NCBI GenBank assembly: GCA_021826765.1
Contig: JAKAYK010000026.1
Coordinates: 1 to 12,263 of the forward strand
Origin: Thermoplasmata archaeon
GTDB taxonomy: Archaea > Thermoplasmatota > Thermoplasmata > Thermoplasmatales > Thermoplasmataceae
Reading direction: 5' to 3'
Length of the DNA: 12,263 nucleotides
Position 1 is the first letter of the stretch; every line of letters begins with the position of its first letter. The notes beneath the pieces were generated by a model that was not told the origin of the DNA, did no database searches, and worked only from the letters and a program-made list of their open reading frames with translations. Positions 6,059-12,263 of the stretch are shown one piece after another. The position numbers and the translations under genes are program-made.

Positions 6059-7804
6059 TCACATTCTTGTGCCCCAGAATATATTTTCTTTCCTCTTTAT
6101 TTTAATAATTTCTTCCAGAGTTTTCATGGTATCATCGTCAAGGGAACTAATCCGTAGATTTTTTACTACCTCTTCAGTTATATCCACAAAAATATCCTGA
6201 TCGGGAAATATCTGCCTGTTCAAGGTCACACCCTCGATGGAAACTGCCACCTCTGAACCCGCATCAGCGAATTTCTTGGATATATCGCCTTCCCTGATAC
6301 TTTTTATTGTTCCAGCATACTTACCGTCAGGCCGTATAAGGTTATCTCCAACTTTCAGCCTCCCTGAATTGATCCTGACTCCAACGATAACTGGCTTGGC
6401 TGCCCTGAAAATATATTCCGGAATTATCCGTATTCTGGAGGGTACAGGCATTCCCTGCTTCCTCTCTTCCTCCATGTCCTCTTTCCTTTTCCTCAACCAT
6501 TCGTCAACGGACTGCACCAGGCCGTATATTATATTTGAAGTAACCACGCCGATATCATTTGATTGCAGTGCTGTTTTTGCATCAGATGAAATGCCAACGT
6601 TGAAACCTGCCAAAATCCTGTTCATCTGATCTGGCAATGTTGAAACGTCAATTATATCTCTTCTGTTAATTTCTCCAATTTCTGCAGTCCTTATGGAAAT
6701 ATTTTTTTGTTTGAGTTCAAAAGCAACTGCTTCAAGAGAGCCAAGAGTATCAGCCTTAAGCGTTATTCCATTTTCTGAAAGTTCTATCTTTACAGTGGTC
6801 TCTTCCATCAATTCAGTTCTGGCACTGCCAATGTTGGTGCTATCTATCTGTATAAGCGTTGTTCCGGGTATAACATCAAATTTGTCTGAAATGACAATCC
6901 TAACTCCGCTTGCAGATGTTACAGTCTTCTTCTCAACTGCTTTTGCGGATCTGTTTGATTTGTTTACAAACAGGGCCCTGACCTTTGTTTCCTTGATTCC
7001 TTCTGATGTATTCACCAGAATCCTGTCGCCAATCTGAATAGAACCCTGATAAAGTATTGCATCCAATGTGGTACCTATGGATTCATCTCTTCTCATTTCC
7101 AGTATGCTTGCCTTGGCCTTTCCCTCAACGTTCGATATTGATTCAGCAAGAAATCTTTGTGCAAGCCCGGAGATTGTCAACAGTATCTCCATCAAGCCGA
7201 TTTTGTATTTTGCGCTTACTGGAACTATAGGGATTGCCTTTGTGAAATCAGATATTCTATCAAATCTTTCTGATGGAAATTCCTGAATATACATTTGATT
7301 TACAATATCATAGAGTTTTTTCTCCAATTCCTGAACATATTCATTTCTCTGATTTTTTAAGAATTCAGAAAAAGAATTCTCTGAGGTTTTTGTATAGAAT
7401 GGAATGAGATCTATTTTGTTTGCAACTATAATAAATGGAGATTTGAATTTCTTTAAAATATTGATAGATTCGATTGTTTGAGGCATCAATCCATCATTTA
7501 TGTCTATTACCAGAATTGCAATGTCCGCAAGTGCTCCTCCCCTTGCACGCATGTTAGAAAAAGCAACGTGACCGGGAGTATCAACAAAAAGAAGACCTGG
7601 TATCCGGAACATGCTTTTCTTATATTTTCCACCAGATAGTTCAATAATTCTTTCAACATCTATTTCAGTAGCGGCAATTCTCTGAGTAATTCCCCCTGCT
7701 TCCTTAGAGGTAATAAAAGTACCCCTTATGGCATCCAATATGCTTGTCTTGCCATGATCAACATGACCAAGAACAGAAATAATTGGCTGTCTTAAGGTTG
7801 ACAT
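6059..7804 (-). CDS. infB: Archaeal translation initiation factor aIF5B (IF2 homologue)
   Basis: A GTPase that promotes ribosomal subunit joining and initiator tRNA placement. It has 581 residues, the archaeal size without the long eukaryotic N-terminal extension, and no intein interrupts it. GTPase motifs: GHVDHGKT (13-20, P-loop), GITQRI (38-43, switch I Thr), DTPGH (75-79, switch II), NKID (129-132) and SAK (197-199). Beta-barrel domain II follows (about 225-340), then domain III (about 350-445), the long linking helix rich in Lys, Arg and Glu (about 445-475) and domain IV ending in FWGTRM. A GAGGTG ribosome-binding site (complement of 7816-7821) overlaps the ndk stop codon, 11 bases before the ATG. 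It is the last gene of the rpl7ae operon, and its stop is two bases from the stop of the convergent exchanger gene. Confidence 0.97.
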   Translation of the reverse strand: MSTLRQPIISVLGHVDHGKTSILDAIRGTFITSKEAGGITQRIAATEIDVERIIELSGGKYKKSMFRIPGLLFVDTPGHVAFSNMRARGGALADIAILVIDINDGLMPQTIESINILKKFKSPFIIVANKIDLIPFYTKTSENSFSEFLKNQRNEYVQELEKKLYDIVNQMYIQEFPSERFDRISDFTKAIPIVPVSAKYKIGLMEILLTISGLAQRFLAESISNVEGKAKASILEMRRDESIGTTLDAILYQGSIQIGDRILVNTSEGIKETKVRALFVNKSNRSAKAVEKKTVTSASGVRIVISDKFDVIPGTTLIQIDSTNIGSARTELMEETTVKIELSENGITLKADTLGSLEAVAFELKQKNISIRTAEIGEINRRDIIDVSTLPDQMNRILAGFNVGISSDAKTALQSNDIGVVTSNIIYGLVQSVDEWLRKRKEDMEEERKQGMPVPSRIRIIPEYIFRAAKPVIVGVRINSGRLKVGDNLIRPDGKYAGTIKSIREGDISKKFADAGSEVAVSIEGVTLNRQIFPDQDIFVDITEEVVKNLRISSLDDDTMKTLEEIIKIKRKENIFWGTRM

Positions 7805-7819
7805 ACAAAAAATCGCACC

Positions 7820-8266
7820 TCAAAACAGGTTTTCGTCGCCATATGAAAATGGATATATTTCATTGGCATTAAAGAATATAGGGCCTTCGTGGTTATATGA
7901 TTCTTCAGAATCTGATGCATGTATTATGTTTTTATCTATGCTTATGGAATAATCTCCCCTGATAGTACCAGGTGCTGCCTTTGAACCATCTGTTGCCCCA
8001 ACAAGGTTTCTCACAACAGCTATGGCATTTTTTCCTTCCATTATCATTGCCACAACAGGATCAGATGTGATATACCGAACAAGATCATTGAAGAATGGTT
8101 TGTTTTCATGTACAGAGTAGTGGCGTTTCGCCATTTCTTCCGTAACTTTCACAAGCTTCAACGCGACTATGTTCAACCCCTTGTTTTCAAGTTTCTGGAT
8201 TATATTGCCTGAAAGTCTTCTTTTCAAGCCATCAGGCTTGATCAATATGAGTGTTCTCTGATTCAT
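7820..8266 (-). CDS. ndk: Nucleoside diphosphate kinase
   Basis: Transfers the gamma-phosphate of ATP to nucleoside diphosphates through a phosphohistidine, keeping GTP and other NTP pools supplied. It has 148 residues, the usual length. The sequence opens with RTLILIKPDG, has NLVGATDGSKAAPGTIRGDY (87-106) for nucleotide binding, and carries the phosphorylated His in NIIHASDS (His116). The start at 8266 lies 35 bases inside rpl24e and is fixed by a full GGAGGTG ribosome-binding site seven bases upstream. The stop codon overlaps the ribosome-binding site of infB. The placement between L24e and aIF5B is a known conserved archaeal arrangement. Confidence 0.97.
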   Translation of the reverse strand: MNQRTLILIKPDGLKRRLSGNIIQKLENKGLNIVALKLVKVTEEMAKRHYSVHENKPFFNDLVRYITSDPVVAMIMEGKNAIAVVRNLVGATDGSKAAPGTIRGDYSISIDKNIIHASDSEESYNHEGPIFFNANEIYPFSYGDENLF

Positions 8267-8513
8267 GAACTGCCACCTCCGGTTCCTCTGTTTTCTTGTG
8301 AGATTCTGAGGCTTTCCTGAGTTTTTTGAGATTCTGGTATTCCGCTGTCCACTTAACTTTCCTGGGAACTCTTTTCAGTTTCAACATATTTATTCTACAT
8401 TTCCTGCTGCAGAAATTCATCACGTTGCCGTCTTTTCTTATATATGTCATACCTGCGCCAGGTTCTATCTCCTGGCCACAGAAGTTGCAAGTTTTATTTA
8501 CCAATTTCTTCAC
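8232..8513 (-). CDS. rpl24e: 50S ribosomal protein L24e
   Basis: A zinc-binding protein of the large ribosomal subunit. Four cysteines form the zinc site: CNFC (9 and 12) and CSRKC (35 and 39). The linking segment GQEIEPGAGMTYIRKDGNVMNF is typical of the family (quoted only to locate residues 13-34). At 93 residues it is longer than many archaeal L24e proteins because of a polar C-terminal tail rich in Glu, Lys and Ser (about 65-93). That tail DNA also holds the ndk ribosome-binding site and start. The start is uncertain: GTG at 8513 overlaps the rps28e stop as GTGA, while TTG at 8504 has AGGTGA five bases before it and would give a 90-residue protein beginning close to the first Cys. Confidence 0.95.
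   Translation of the reverse strand: MKKLVNKTCNFCGQEIEPGAGMTYIRKDGNVMNFCSRKCRINMLKLKRVPRKVKWTAEYQNLKKLRKASESHKKTEEPEVAVHESENTHIDQA
8274..8280 (-). promoter_or_regulatory. Ribosome-binding site of ndk, inside rpl24e
   Basis: GGAGGTG on the minus strand is a full match to the archaeal anti-Shine-Dalgarno sequence and lies seven bases before the ndk ATG at 8266. It is embedded in rpl24e codons and decides the overlapping start. Confidence 0.85.
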
Positions 8514-8719
8514 CTAATGGAGAGTTTCTTTGCTTCCCTTGCAGTTTCTCTGAGCATGAGTATATCTCCGACTGCAACAGGGCCTATCACGTTCCTTGCA
8601 ATGATTCTTCCCTGATCTTTGCCTGAAAGTACCCTAACCTTTACAGTGGTAGCCTCACCAGTCATCCCTGTTCTTCCCATTAATTCGACAACTTCTGCTG
8701 GTGTTGCATCATCCGCCAT
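8510..8719 (-). CDS. rps28e: 30S ribosomal protein S28e
   Basis: A small-subunit protein of 69 residues with an OB-like beta-barrel. The core TTVKVRVLSGKDQGRIIARN (24-43) and the C-terminal LRETAREAKKL (55-65) are hallmarks of the S28e family. The ATG at 8719 follows GAGGTGA about eight bases upstream, which overlaps the rpl7ae stop codon. Its own stop overlaps the possible GTG start of rpl24e by four bases (GTGA), so translation of the operon is tightly coupled. Confidence 0.97.
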   Translation of the reverse strand: MADDATPAEVVELMGRTGMTGEATTVKVRVLSGKDQGRIIARNVIGPVAVGDILMLRETAREAKKLSIR

Positions 8720-8730
8720 TCCAGTTCACC

Positions 8731-9099
8731 TCACTTGCTGAGTTCGGAAAGCTCAGAGGTAATCTGTTTATAGAGTTCCTCATTCTTCCCATATTCAACT
8801 ATTGAAATTGAAGCTGCAGAGCCTATTCCAACTTTTGAACCGAGATCTCCCTTTCTCTTAACATAAGCAAAATGAACTTTTCTCTCCTCACAGAGTTTTG
8901 GTATAAAATAAACAACTTCCGGTGGGTTAACATCTTCTGATATTACAACCAGTTTGCTTGTCCCATTTTCTATTGTTTTGATAACCTCGTTGGTTCCTTT
9001 CTTTATTTTGCCATTCCTGTAACTATTTTCCACAAATTCCAGAATCTTCTTTTCTAAAGACTCGGGAGTTTCAAACCTGACATATGTTGCTTTGTCCAT
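8731..9099 (-). CDS. rpl7ae: 50S ribosomal protein L7Ae
   Basis: Binds kink-turn RNA. In archaea the same protein serves the ribosome, the box C/D and H/ACA guide RNP particles and RNase P. It has 122 residues from the ATG at 9099. Family blocks are YVRFETPESL near the N-terminus, KGTNEVIKTIENG (34-46), where the RNA-binding loop begins, KLVVISEDVNPPEV (49-62) and LCEERKVHFAYV (69-80). The frame is open to a GTG at 9117, but the ribosome-binding site GGAGG (complement of 9108-9112) lies eight bases before the ATG at 9099, inside any longer version, so the shorter start is chosen. It is the first gene of the operon running through infB. Confidence 0.97.
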   Translation of the reverse strand: MDKATYVRFETPESLEKKILEFVENSYRNGKIKKGTNEVIKTIENGTSKLVVISEDVNPPEVVYFIPKLCEERKVHFAYVKRKGDLGSKVGIGSAASISIVEYGKNEELYKQITSELSELSK

Positions 9100-9137
9100 G
9101 TTATATTCCTCCTTCACAGAGTAAGCCCTTAATTTAA

Positions 9138-9166
9138 GAACCTATAAATAGTTTTTTTATAGGTTC
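9138..9166 (-). promoter_or_regulatory. Promoter of the rpl7ae operon inside an 11-bp perfect inverted repeat
   Basis: GAACCTATAAA (9138-9148) and TTTATAGGTTC (9156-9166) are exact reverse complements with a 7-base spacer. On the minus strand the copy nearer the gene contains a TATA-like CTATTTATAG (complement of 9142-9151). This predicts a transcript start near 9120, about 20 bases before the rpl7ae ATG and ahead of its GGAGG. The repeat could be an operator. There is no T-run on the minus strand, so it does not look like a terminator for the upstream aldolase gene. Confidence 0.55.
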
Positions 9167-9198
9167 AGGTTTATCCTATTTATTATCTAATTTGTATT

Positions 9199-10089
9199 TT
9201 ATTCTTCCTCAATCGCCATCGGAAAGTTTATGACTTCCATTATTTTTGTTTCCACTATCTTGCCCATGGTAGTTATCGGTTCCGGAAGTTTTCCCTTCAG
9301 GTTATGTTTCCTGTAAAATACTGCATAGACCATTGCAGGAAATGGATAATAATTGATTACTCGGAACAAAGATATGAGAAGTTTCTGCGCCTTCGCAGCT
9401 TTTTGCATCTGTCCCCGGATTACGGAATCATATACTTCCAGAGCCAGGGGGTTGATGTTTGTTGTACCACACACTCCTCCTCTGGCACCCATGATTAATG
9501 ATTGAAGAAGCAGATCATCCTGTCCCTGGTACAATTTTAATTTCGTTGAGAACGTTGAACACAATTCATTGAAAAACCTAATGTCGCCGGAACTATCCTT
9601 GATGCCTTCAATGTTTCCAATGTTTTCAACAATGGTTGAAAAGGTCTCAATTTCTATTCTTGAATTCGTAAACTGTGGAATGTTGTAAACGAATATCTTG
9701 CCATTAAAAACAGATGAAACAGCTTCAAAGTGCCTCATTATCCAGGATTGCTCCGCCTTCAGATAATAGGTTGGCTGTAAAACAATTCTTCCAAACCCCA
9801 AATCATCAGCATACTTTGCCATTTCGATGGCCTCTGTAGTGTTTTGCGAGCCAACTCCAACAATGGTCTCGAAATCTCCACCTTCCTCCTGTATTATTTT
9901 AAGAAAAGATTTCTTCTGTTCCATTGTCATCAAGTTGAAAAGTCCGTTGCTGCCTAGGGGAAAAATTTTTTTAACGCCCATTTCTCGTAAGTCTTCAAGG
10001 AAAATTTTGGTATATTCCCTTGATGGAATGGCTTCTGAGTCGAATGGAGTTATAATTGGACAGATAATGTCCGCTCCTTCTTTATTCAT
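9199..10089 (-). CDS. kdgA: Aldolase of the DHDPS/NAL superfamily, probably 2-keto-3-deoxygluconate aldolase
   Basis: A class I (Schiff-base) TIM-barrel aldolase of 296 residues from the ATG at 10089. The Schiff-base Lys is in EGIKDSSGD (Lys164) and the proton-relay Tyr in VYNIPQFTN (Tyr135). The carboxylate-binding loop reads LGSNGLFNL (45-53), with Leu where dihydrodipicolinate synthases have Glu (GTTGE), which resembles archaeal KDG aldolases (GTTGLGP in Sulfolobus). From memory, YNIPQFTN and the run QGQDDLL followed by GGVCGTTN also occur in Thermoplasmatales KDG aldolases. The expected reaction splits KDG into pyruvate and glyceraldehyde in the non-phosphorylative Entner-Doudoroff pathway. 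Dihydrodipicolinate synthase or another 2-oxoacid aldolase remains possible. A GTG at 10110 would add seven residues; neither start has a clear ribosome-binding site, and a weak TATA (GATATTATG, near 10130) would allow a short leader. Confidence 0.8.
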   Translation of the reverse strand: MNKEGADIICPIITPFDSEAIPSREYTKIFLEDLREMGVKKIFPLGSNGLFNLMTMEQKKSFLKIIQEEGGDFETIVGVGSQNTTEAIEMAKYADDLGFGRIVLQPTYYLKAEQSWIMRHFEAVSSVFNGKIFVYNIPQFTNSRIEIETFSTIVENIGNIEGIKDSSGDIRFFNELCSTFSTKLKLYQGQDDLLLQSLIMGARGGVCGTTNINPLALEVYDSVIRGQMQKAAKAQKLLISLFRVINYYPFPAMVYAVFYRKHNLKGKLPEPITTMGKIVETKIMEVINFPMAIEEE

Positions 10090-10164
10090 GTGTATACCAG
10101 ATTCGTTCACTGTAAAAAAAGTTTACATAATATCCTAAAAAATTAATAAAATTTTAAGCGTCTA

Positions 10165-10199
10165 TCAAAAAAATAAAATTGAGATATTTATAAAAAAAA
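10165..10199 (-). terminator. T-rich terminator behind the permease gene
   Basis: Just past the permease stop, the minus strand carries eight consecutive T (complement of 10192-10199) and, about 20 bases on, another T-rich run (complement of 10167-10173). Stretches of this kind are the usual archaeal transcription stop signal and need no hairpin. The rest of 10111-10206 is AT-rich and holds the start region of the aldolase gene. Confidence 0.5.
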
Positions 10200-10206
10200 G
10201 AATGGT

Positions 10207-12126
10207 TTATTCCACTTCTGGCAGTGGAACTCCCTCTTCTCTGAGTATATTCTTCACGTCTTCTTCTCCGTACCCTGAGTAAAGTGCCAGGAAATAGAAC
10301 ACTAATGCATCTATTATCATGACCACATTGTCCCATGGGAAGAATAAAGGTGCTGCGTTAGGCGGTGTGTAGCTGAGATATGGGCCGAATGCTCCATAGA
10401 ATGAAAGTGGTGCAAGTGTAAGTATGAAGAATATAAGCCAGAAACCAGACCTGATTTCCTTGTTGGTTCCATCCTTTGCGGCATTGAAAAGGAATAGCGT
10501 TACTCCAATGACGAAAAGTGCAAAGACTCCAAACAGGATCGGGAAGTATGTAAATACACTCGATGGTGCTGAAACTGGAGTGCTGGCATGCAGGTTCAGA
10601 TATGCAGGATTGAGCACTAAAGTGAACATCAGGTAGAACAACACTGCTTCAATGGCCCAGTAAACTATACCGAGAATATTTGCGATGTTAGTCTTCAACT
10701 TCAGTTCCTTGGGTGCATAGAACATTATGTATATTGGAAGACCTGCAAGTATTGCGAACACAAGAACCATCTCAAGGAAGTATCCCGACCAGTAGACGAT
10801 CAGGGCTGCTGCTACAAATCCCACTGGAGCTATTATGGAACTCAATGGAAGTTTGAATGGCCTGTGCAATTCTTTTACAGTTTTCCTGAAGTGCCTCAGT
10901 GCAACTCCGCCCATTATGTATGTGAAGACTGTTGCACTGGATATGAATCCTACCAAGAGATACCAAGATGGGAAAGGCGCAATGAAAATCGAACCTATTA
11001 CCACTGAAAGAATAAGTGCGAGAATCGGTACACCGGTCTTTTCCTGAACCTTGTGGATTTTAGATGGCAAATATCCATCGGTCGAGAGACCGTACAGGAC
11101 TCTTGTACTTGTACCCATGTATATCCAGCCTGTTCCTGAAGGTGATACGACTGCATCAACAAGGAGTATTGTTGCGAAGGCACCAAAGGTTGCAAAGATT
11201 GCCTTTGATGTGAAGAGAGTGTAGAAAGGACCTGTTGCGTATGCTGATCCATAAAGTCCGGTCCAGTTGTTTCCAGATATGCCTCCTGTTTTGAAATTTA
11301 TTGCACCTATGAAAGTGAGTTGCAAGAAAACATATACTACCATACCGATTATTACTGAAAATATCAGTGCCCTTGGAATGTCCTTCTGCGGATTTTTTGC
11401 TTCTCCCCCAAATTCAAGAGCCTGCCTGAACCCAAGGTATGAGAACACTATACCGGCAGTTGGTATTGCAATGAATACATTTGCCATACCAGTGGAGCCT
11501 GGCAAACCATAGAATCCCTGTGCAGTGAAATTTGATGGGTTAAAGAACGCGAATAGGAATATGAAAGTCAAAGATGGTATGATCAATTTCCAGTAAACGA
11601 AATATTGATTCCATTTGCCCAAGAACTTTATTCCAAAATAGTTCAGAAGGAAAAATCCTACCATGAGCAATATTGCTACTGCAACTCCAGAGGCAGAGAG
11701 GAGTGTTAATACACCGCCGCTTGCATAGATGTTTGTTTGTGTGTAGGAAAGAGAACTTAGTGCAGGGAAAGATGATAAATAAGTGACTGCGGCAATTGCT
11801 TCAATGGCCGGTACTGTAATGGCAGAAAGCAAATATGCCCACCCCAGAATGAATCCCGTATAACCACCATGCGTGTAGTGCGGGTATCTAACTATTCCAC
11901 CAGACTTGGGTATAGCTGCTGATACCTCAGCGTAGACCAATGCTATAAAGATGACCATTATGCCACCAATTATCCAGGATAGTACTGATGCCGGGCCTGC
12001 AGTAGCGGCCCCATAAAGGACACCAAATAACCATCCAGAACCTATTATTCCACCTAGCGATAGAAATAGGAGTTGGATAAAACTCAGTTCTTTCCGAAGT
12101 TTTTTGTCGGATTCGGCTACTTCCAT
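10207..12126 (-). CDS. APC-superfamily amino acid permease
   Basis: A membrane transporter of 639 residues. A short charged N-terminus is followed by the substrate-site motif GGIIGSGWLFG (25-35) in the first, broken membrane helix. Further APC features are the helix with YAEVSAAIPKSGGIVRYP (65-82), FGGEAKNPQKDIPRA (about 249-263) and the cytosolic loop with TRVLYGLSTDGYLP. I count about 14 hydrophobic segments where 12 are standard. The extra pair near the C-terminus is separated by a Ser/Thr/Pro-rich stretch containing LHASTPVSAPSS, and the protein ends in an acidic cytosolic tail (YGEEDVKNILREEG and PLPEVE). It probably imports amino acids with protons, as relatives do; the substrate cannot be told. 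The ATG at 12126 has no ribosome-binding site and is very near the predicted transcript start, so the message is probably leaderless. Confidence 0.93.
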   Translation of the reverse strand: MEVAESDKKLRKELSFIQLLFLSLGGIIGSGWLFGVLYGAATAGPASVLSWIIGGIMVIFIALVYAEVSAAIPKSGGIVRYPHYTHGGYTGFILGWAYLLSAITVPAIEAIAAVTYLSSFPALSSLSYTQTNIYASGGVLTLLSASGVAVAILLMVGFFLLNYFGIKFLGKWNQYFVYWKLIIPSLTFIFLFAFFNPSNFTAQGFYGLPGSTGMANVFIAIPTAGIVFSYLGFRQALEFGGEAKNPQKDIPRALIFSVIIGMVVYVFLQLTFIGAINFKTGGISGNNWTGLYGSAYATGPFYTLFTSKAIFATFGAFATILLVDAVVSPSGTGWIYMGTSTRVLYGLSTDGYLPSKIHKVQEKTGVPILALILSVVIGSIFIAPFPSWYLLVGFISSATVFTYIMGGVALRHFRKTVKELHRPFKLPLSSIIAPVGFVAAALIVYWSGYFLEMVLVFAILAGLPIYIMFYAPKELKLKTNIANILGIVYWAIEAVLFYLMFTLVLNPAYLNLHASTPVSAPSSVFTYFPILFGVFALFVIGVTLFLFNAAKDGTNKEIRSGFWLIFFILTLAPLSFYGAFGPYLSYTPPNAAPLFFPWDNVVMIIDALVFYFLALYSGYGEEDVKNILREEGVPLPEVE

Positions 12127-12127
12127 A

Positions 12128-12174
12128 AAAATATATACATACTCATACTATATATATTTTCTGCAAAACAGAAA
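12128..12174 (-). promoter_or_regulatory. Promoter of the permease gene with two short inverted repeats
   Basis: On the minus strand AAAATATATATA (complement of 12149-12160) is a strong TATA box about 25 bases before the ATG at 12126, which fits a leaderless or nearly leaderless message. AAAATATATA (12128-12137) and TATATATTTT (12151-12160) are exact reverse complements. TTTCTG (12158-12163) and CAGAAA (12169-12174) form a second pair around CAAAA, at the position of the TFB-recognition element. The repeats may be operators or just AT-rich chance. Confidence 0.5.
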
Positions 12175-12263
12175 TATAGTCTGTGATGTATACAAATTAT
12201 TAAAATTTTTCAAAATTTAAATGCTGAAAATTGAAATGCTAAATGCCAATGTTTTCCATATTG
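12175..12263. other. Intergenic sequence at the window edge
   Basis: AT-rich sequence upstream of the permease promoter. I find no open reading frame, RNA gene or convincing repeat in these 89 bases. Confidence 0.5.

Noticed and set aside
6237..7286. Plus-strand open frames opposite infB (6237-6629, 6693-7037, 7068-7286)
   Set aside because: They are shadows of the aIF5B gene, with no family resemblance or promoter signals.
6059..7804. Possible intein in infB
   Set aside because: All five GTPase motifs and later domains are contiguous at the normal archaeal length; there is no insertion.
9100..9117. GTG start at 9117 for rpl7ae
   Set aside because: The ribosome-binding site GGAGG for the ATG at 9099 lies inside this extension, and the family N-terminus begins at the later start.
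10090..10110. GTG start at 10110 for the aldolase
   Set aside because: It adds seven residues outside the conserved barrel; the ATG at 10089 fits better, though no ribosome-binding site decides it firmly.
1..12263. Mobile elements, CRISPR arrays, tRNA or rRNA genes, defence systems
   Set aside because: I found no transposase, regularly spaced repeats, RNA gene signature or defence protein on either strand.

Overview
The window comes from an archaeon, most likely a member of the Thermoplasmatales (Thermoplasmata). The evidence is the archaeal ribosomal operon L7Ae-S28e-L24e-Ndk-aIF5B, archaeal TATA-box promoters, GGAGGTGA-type ribosome-binding sites, a GTP-dependent PEP carboxykinase, a KDG-aldolase-like enzyme of the type used in archaeal Entner-Doudoroff pathways, and a moderately AT-rich composition. 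The genus cannot be fixed by reading alone.

Layout. (1) Positions 1-1139 (+): the 3' part of an aldehyde dehydrogenase of the 1-pyrroline-5-carboxylate dehydrogenase type, cut by the window edge. Its 3' end overlaps, tail to tail, the 3' end of lipB. (2) 1108-3628 (-): pckG (GTP-type PEP carboxykinase) followed by lipB (octanoyl/lipoyl transferase), whose start lies inside pckG. (3) 3629-3800: a divergent promoter region. (4) 3801-4577 (+): a winged-helix regulator with a C-terminal domain resembling DUF7839, followed at once by a 14-bp perfect AT-only inverted repeat. (5) 4742-6056 (+): speD (pyruvoyl decarboxylase, AdoMet decarboxylase family) and a CaCA-type cation exchanger in one apparent operon. 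(6) 6059-9099 (-): the operon rpl7ae-rps28e-rpl24e-ndk-infB, reading toward lower coordinates, with stop codons overlapping or abutting the next ribosome-binding site. A perfect 11-bp inverted repeat overlaps its promoter. (7) 9199-10089 (-): an aldolase of the DHDPS/NAL superfamily, probably KDG aldolase. (8) 10207-12126 (-): a large APC-superfamily amino acid permease with a T-rich terminator behind it and a near-leaderless promoter. Positions 12127-12263 hold that promoter and no gene I can support.

The genes describe central carbon metabolism (gluconeogenic PEP formation, KDG cleavage, probable proline/glutamate-semialdehyde oxidation, amino acid uptake), lipoate attachment, polyamine chemistry and translation. 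I see no mobile element, CRISPR array, toxin-antitoxin pair, intein or tRNA. Most of the window is well-known housekeeping DNA. The parts worth a second look are the regulator divergent to pckG, the Ser substitution in the PEP carboxykinase P-loop, the speD start region and its transporter partner, the perfect inverted repeats, and LipB in an archaeon.
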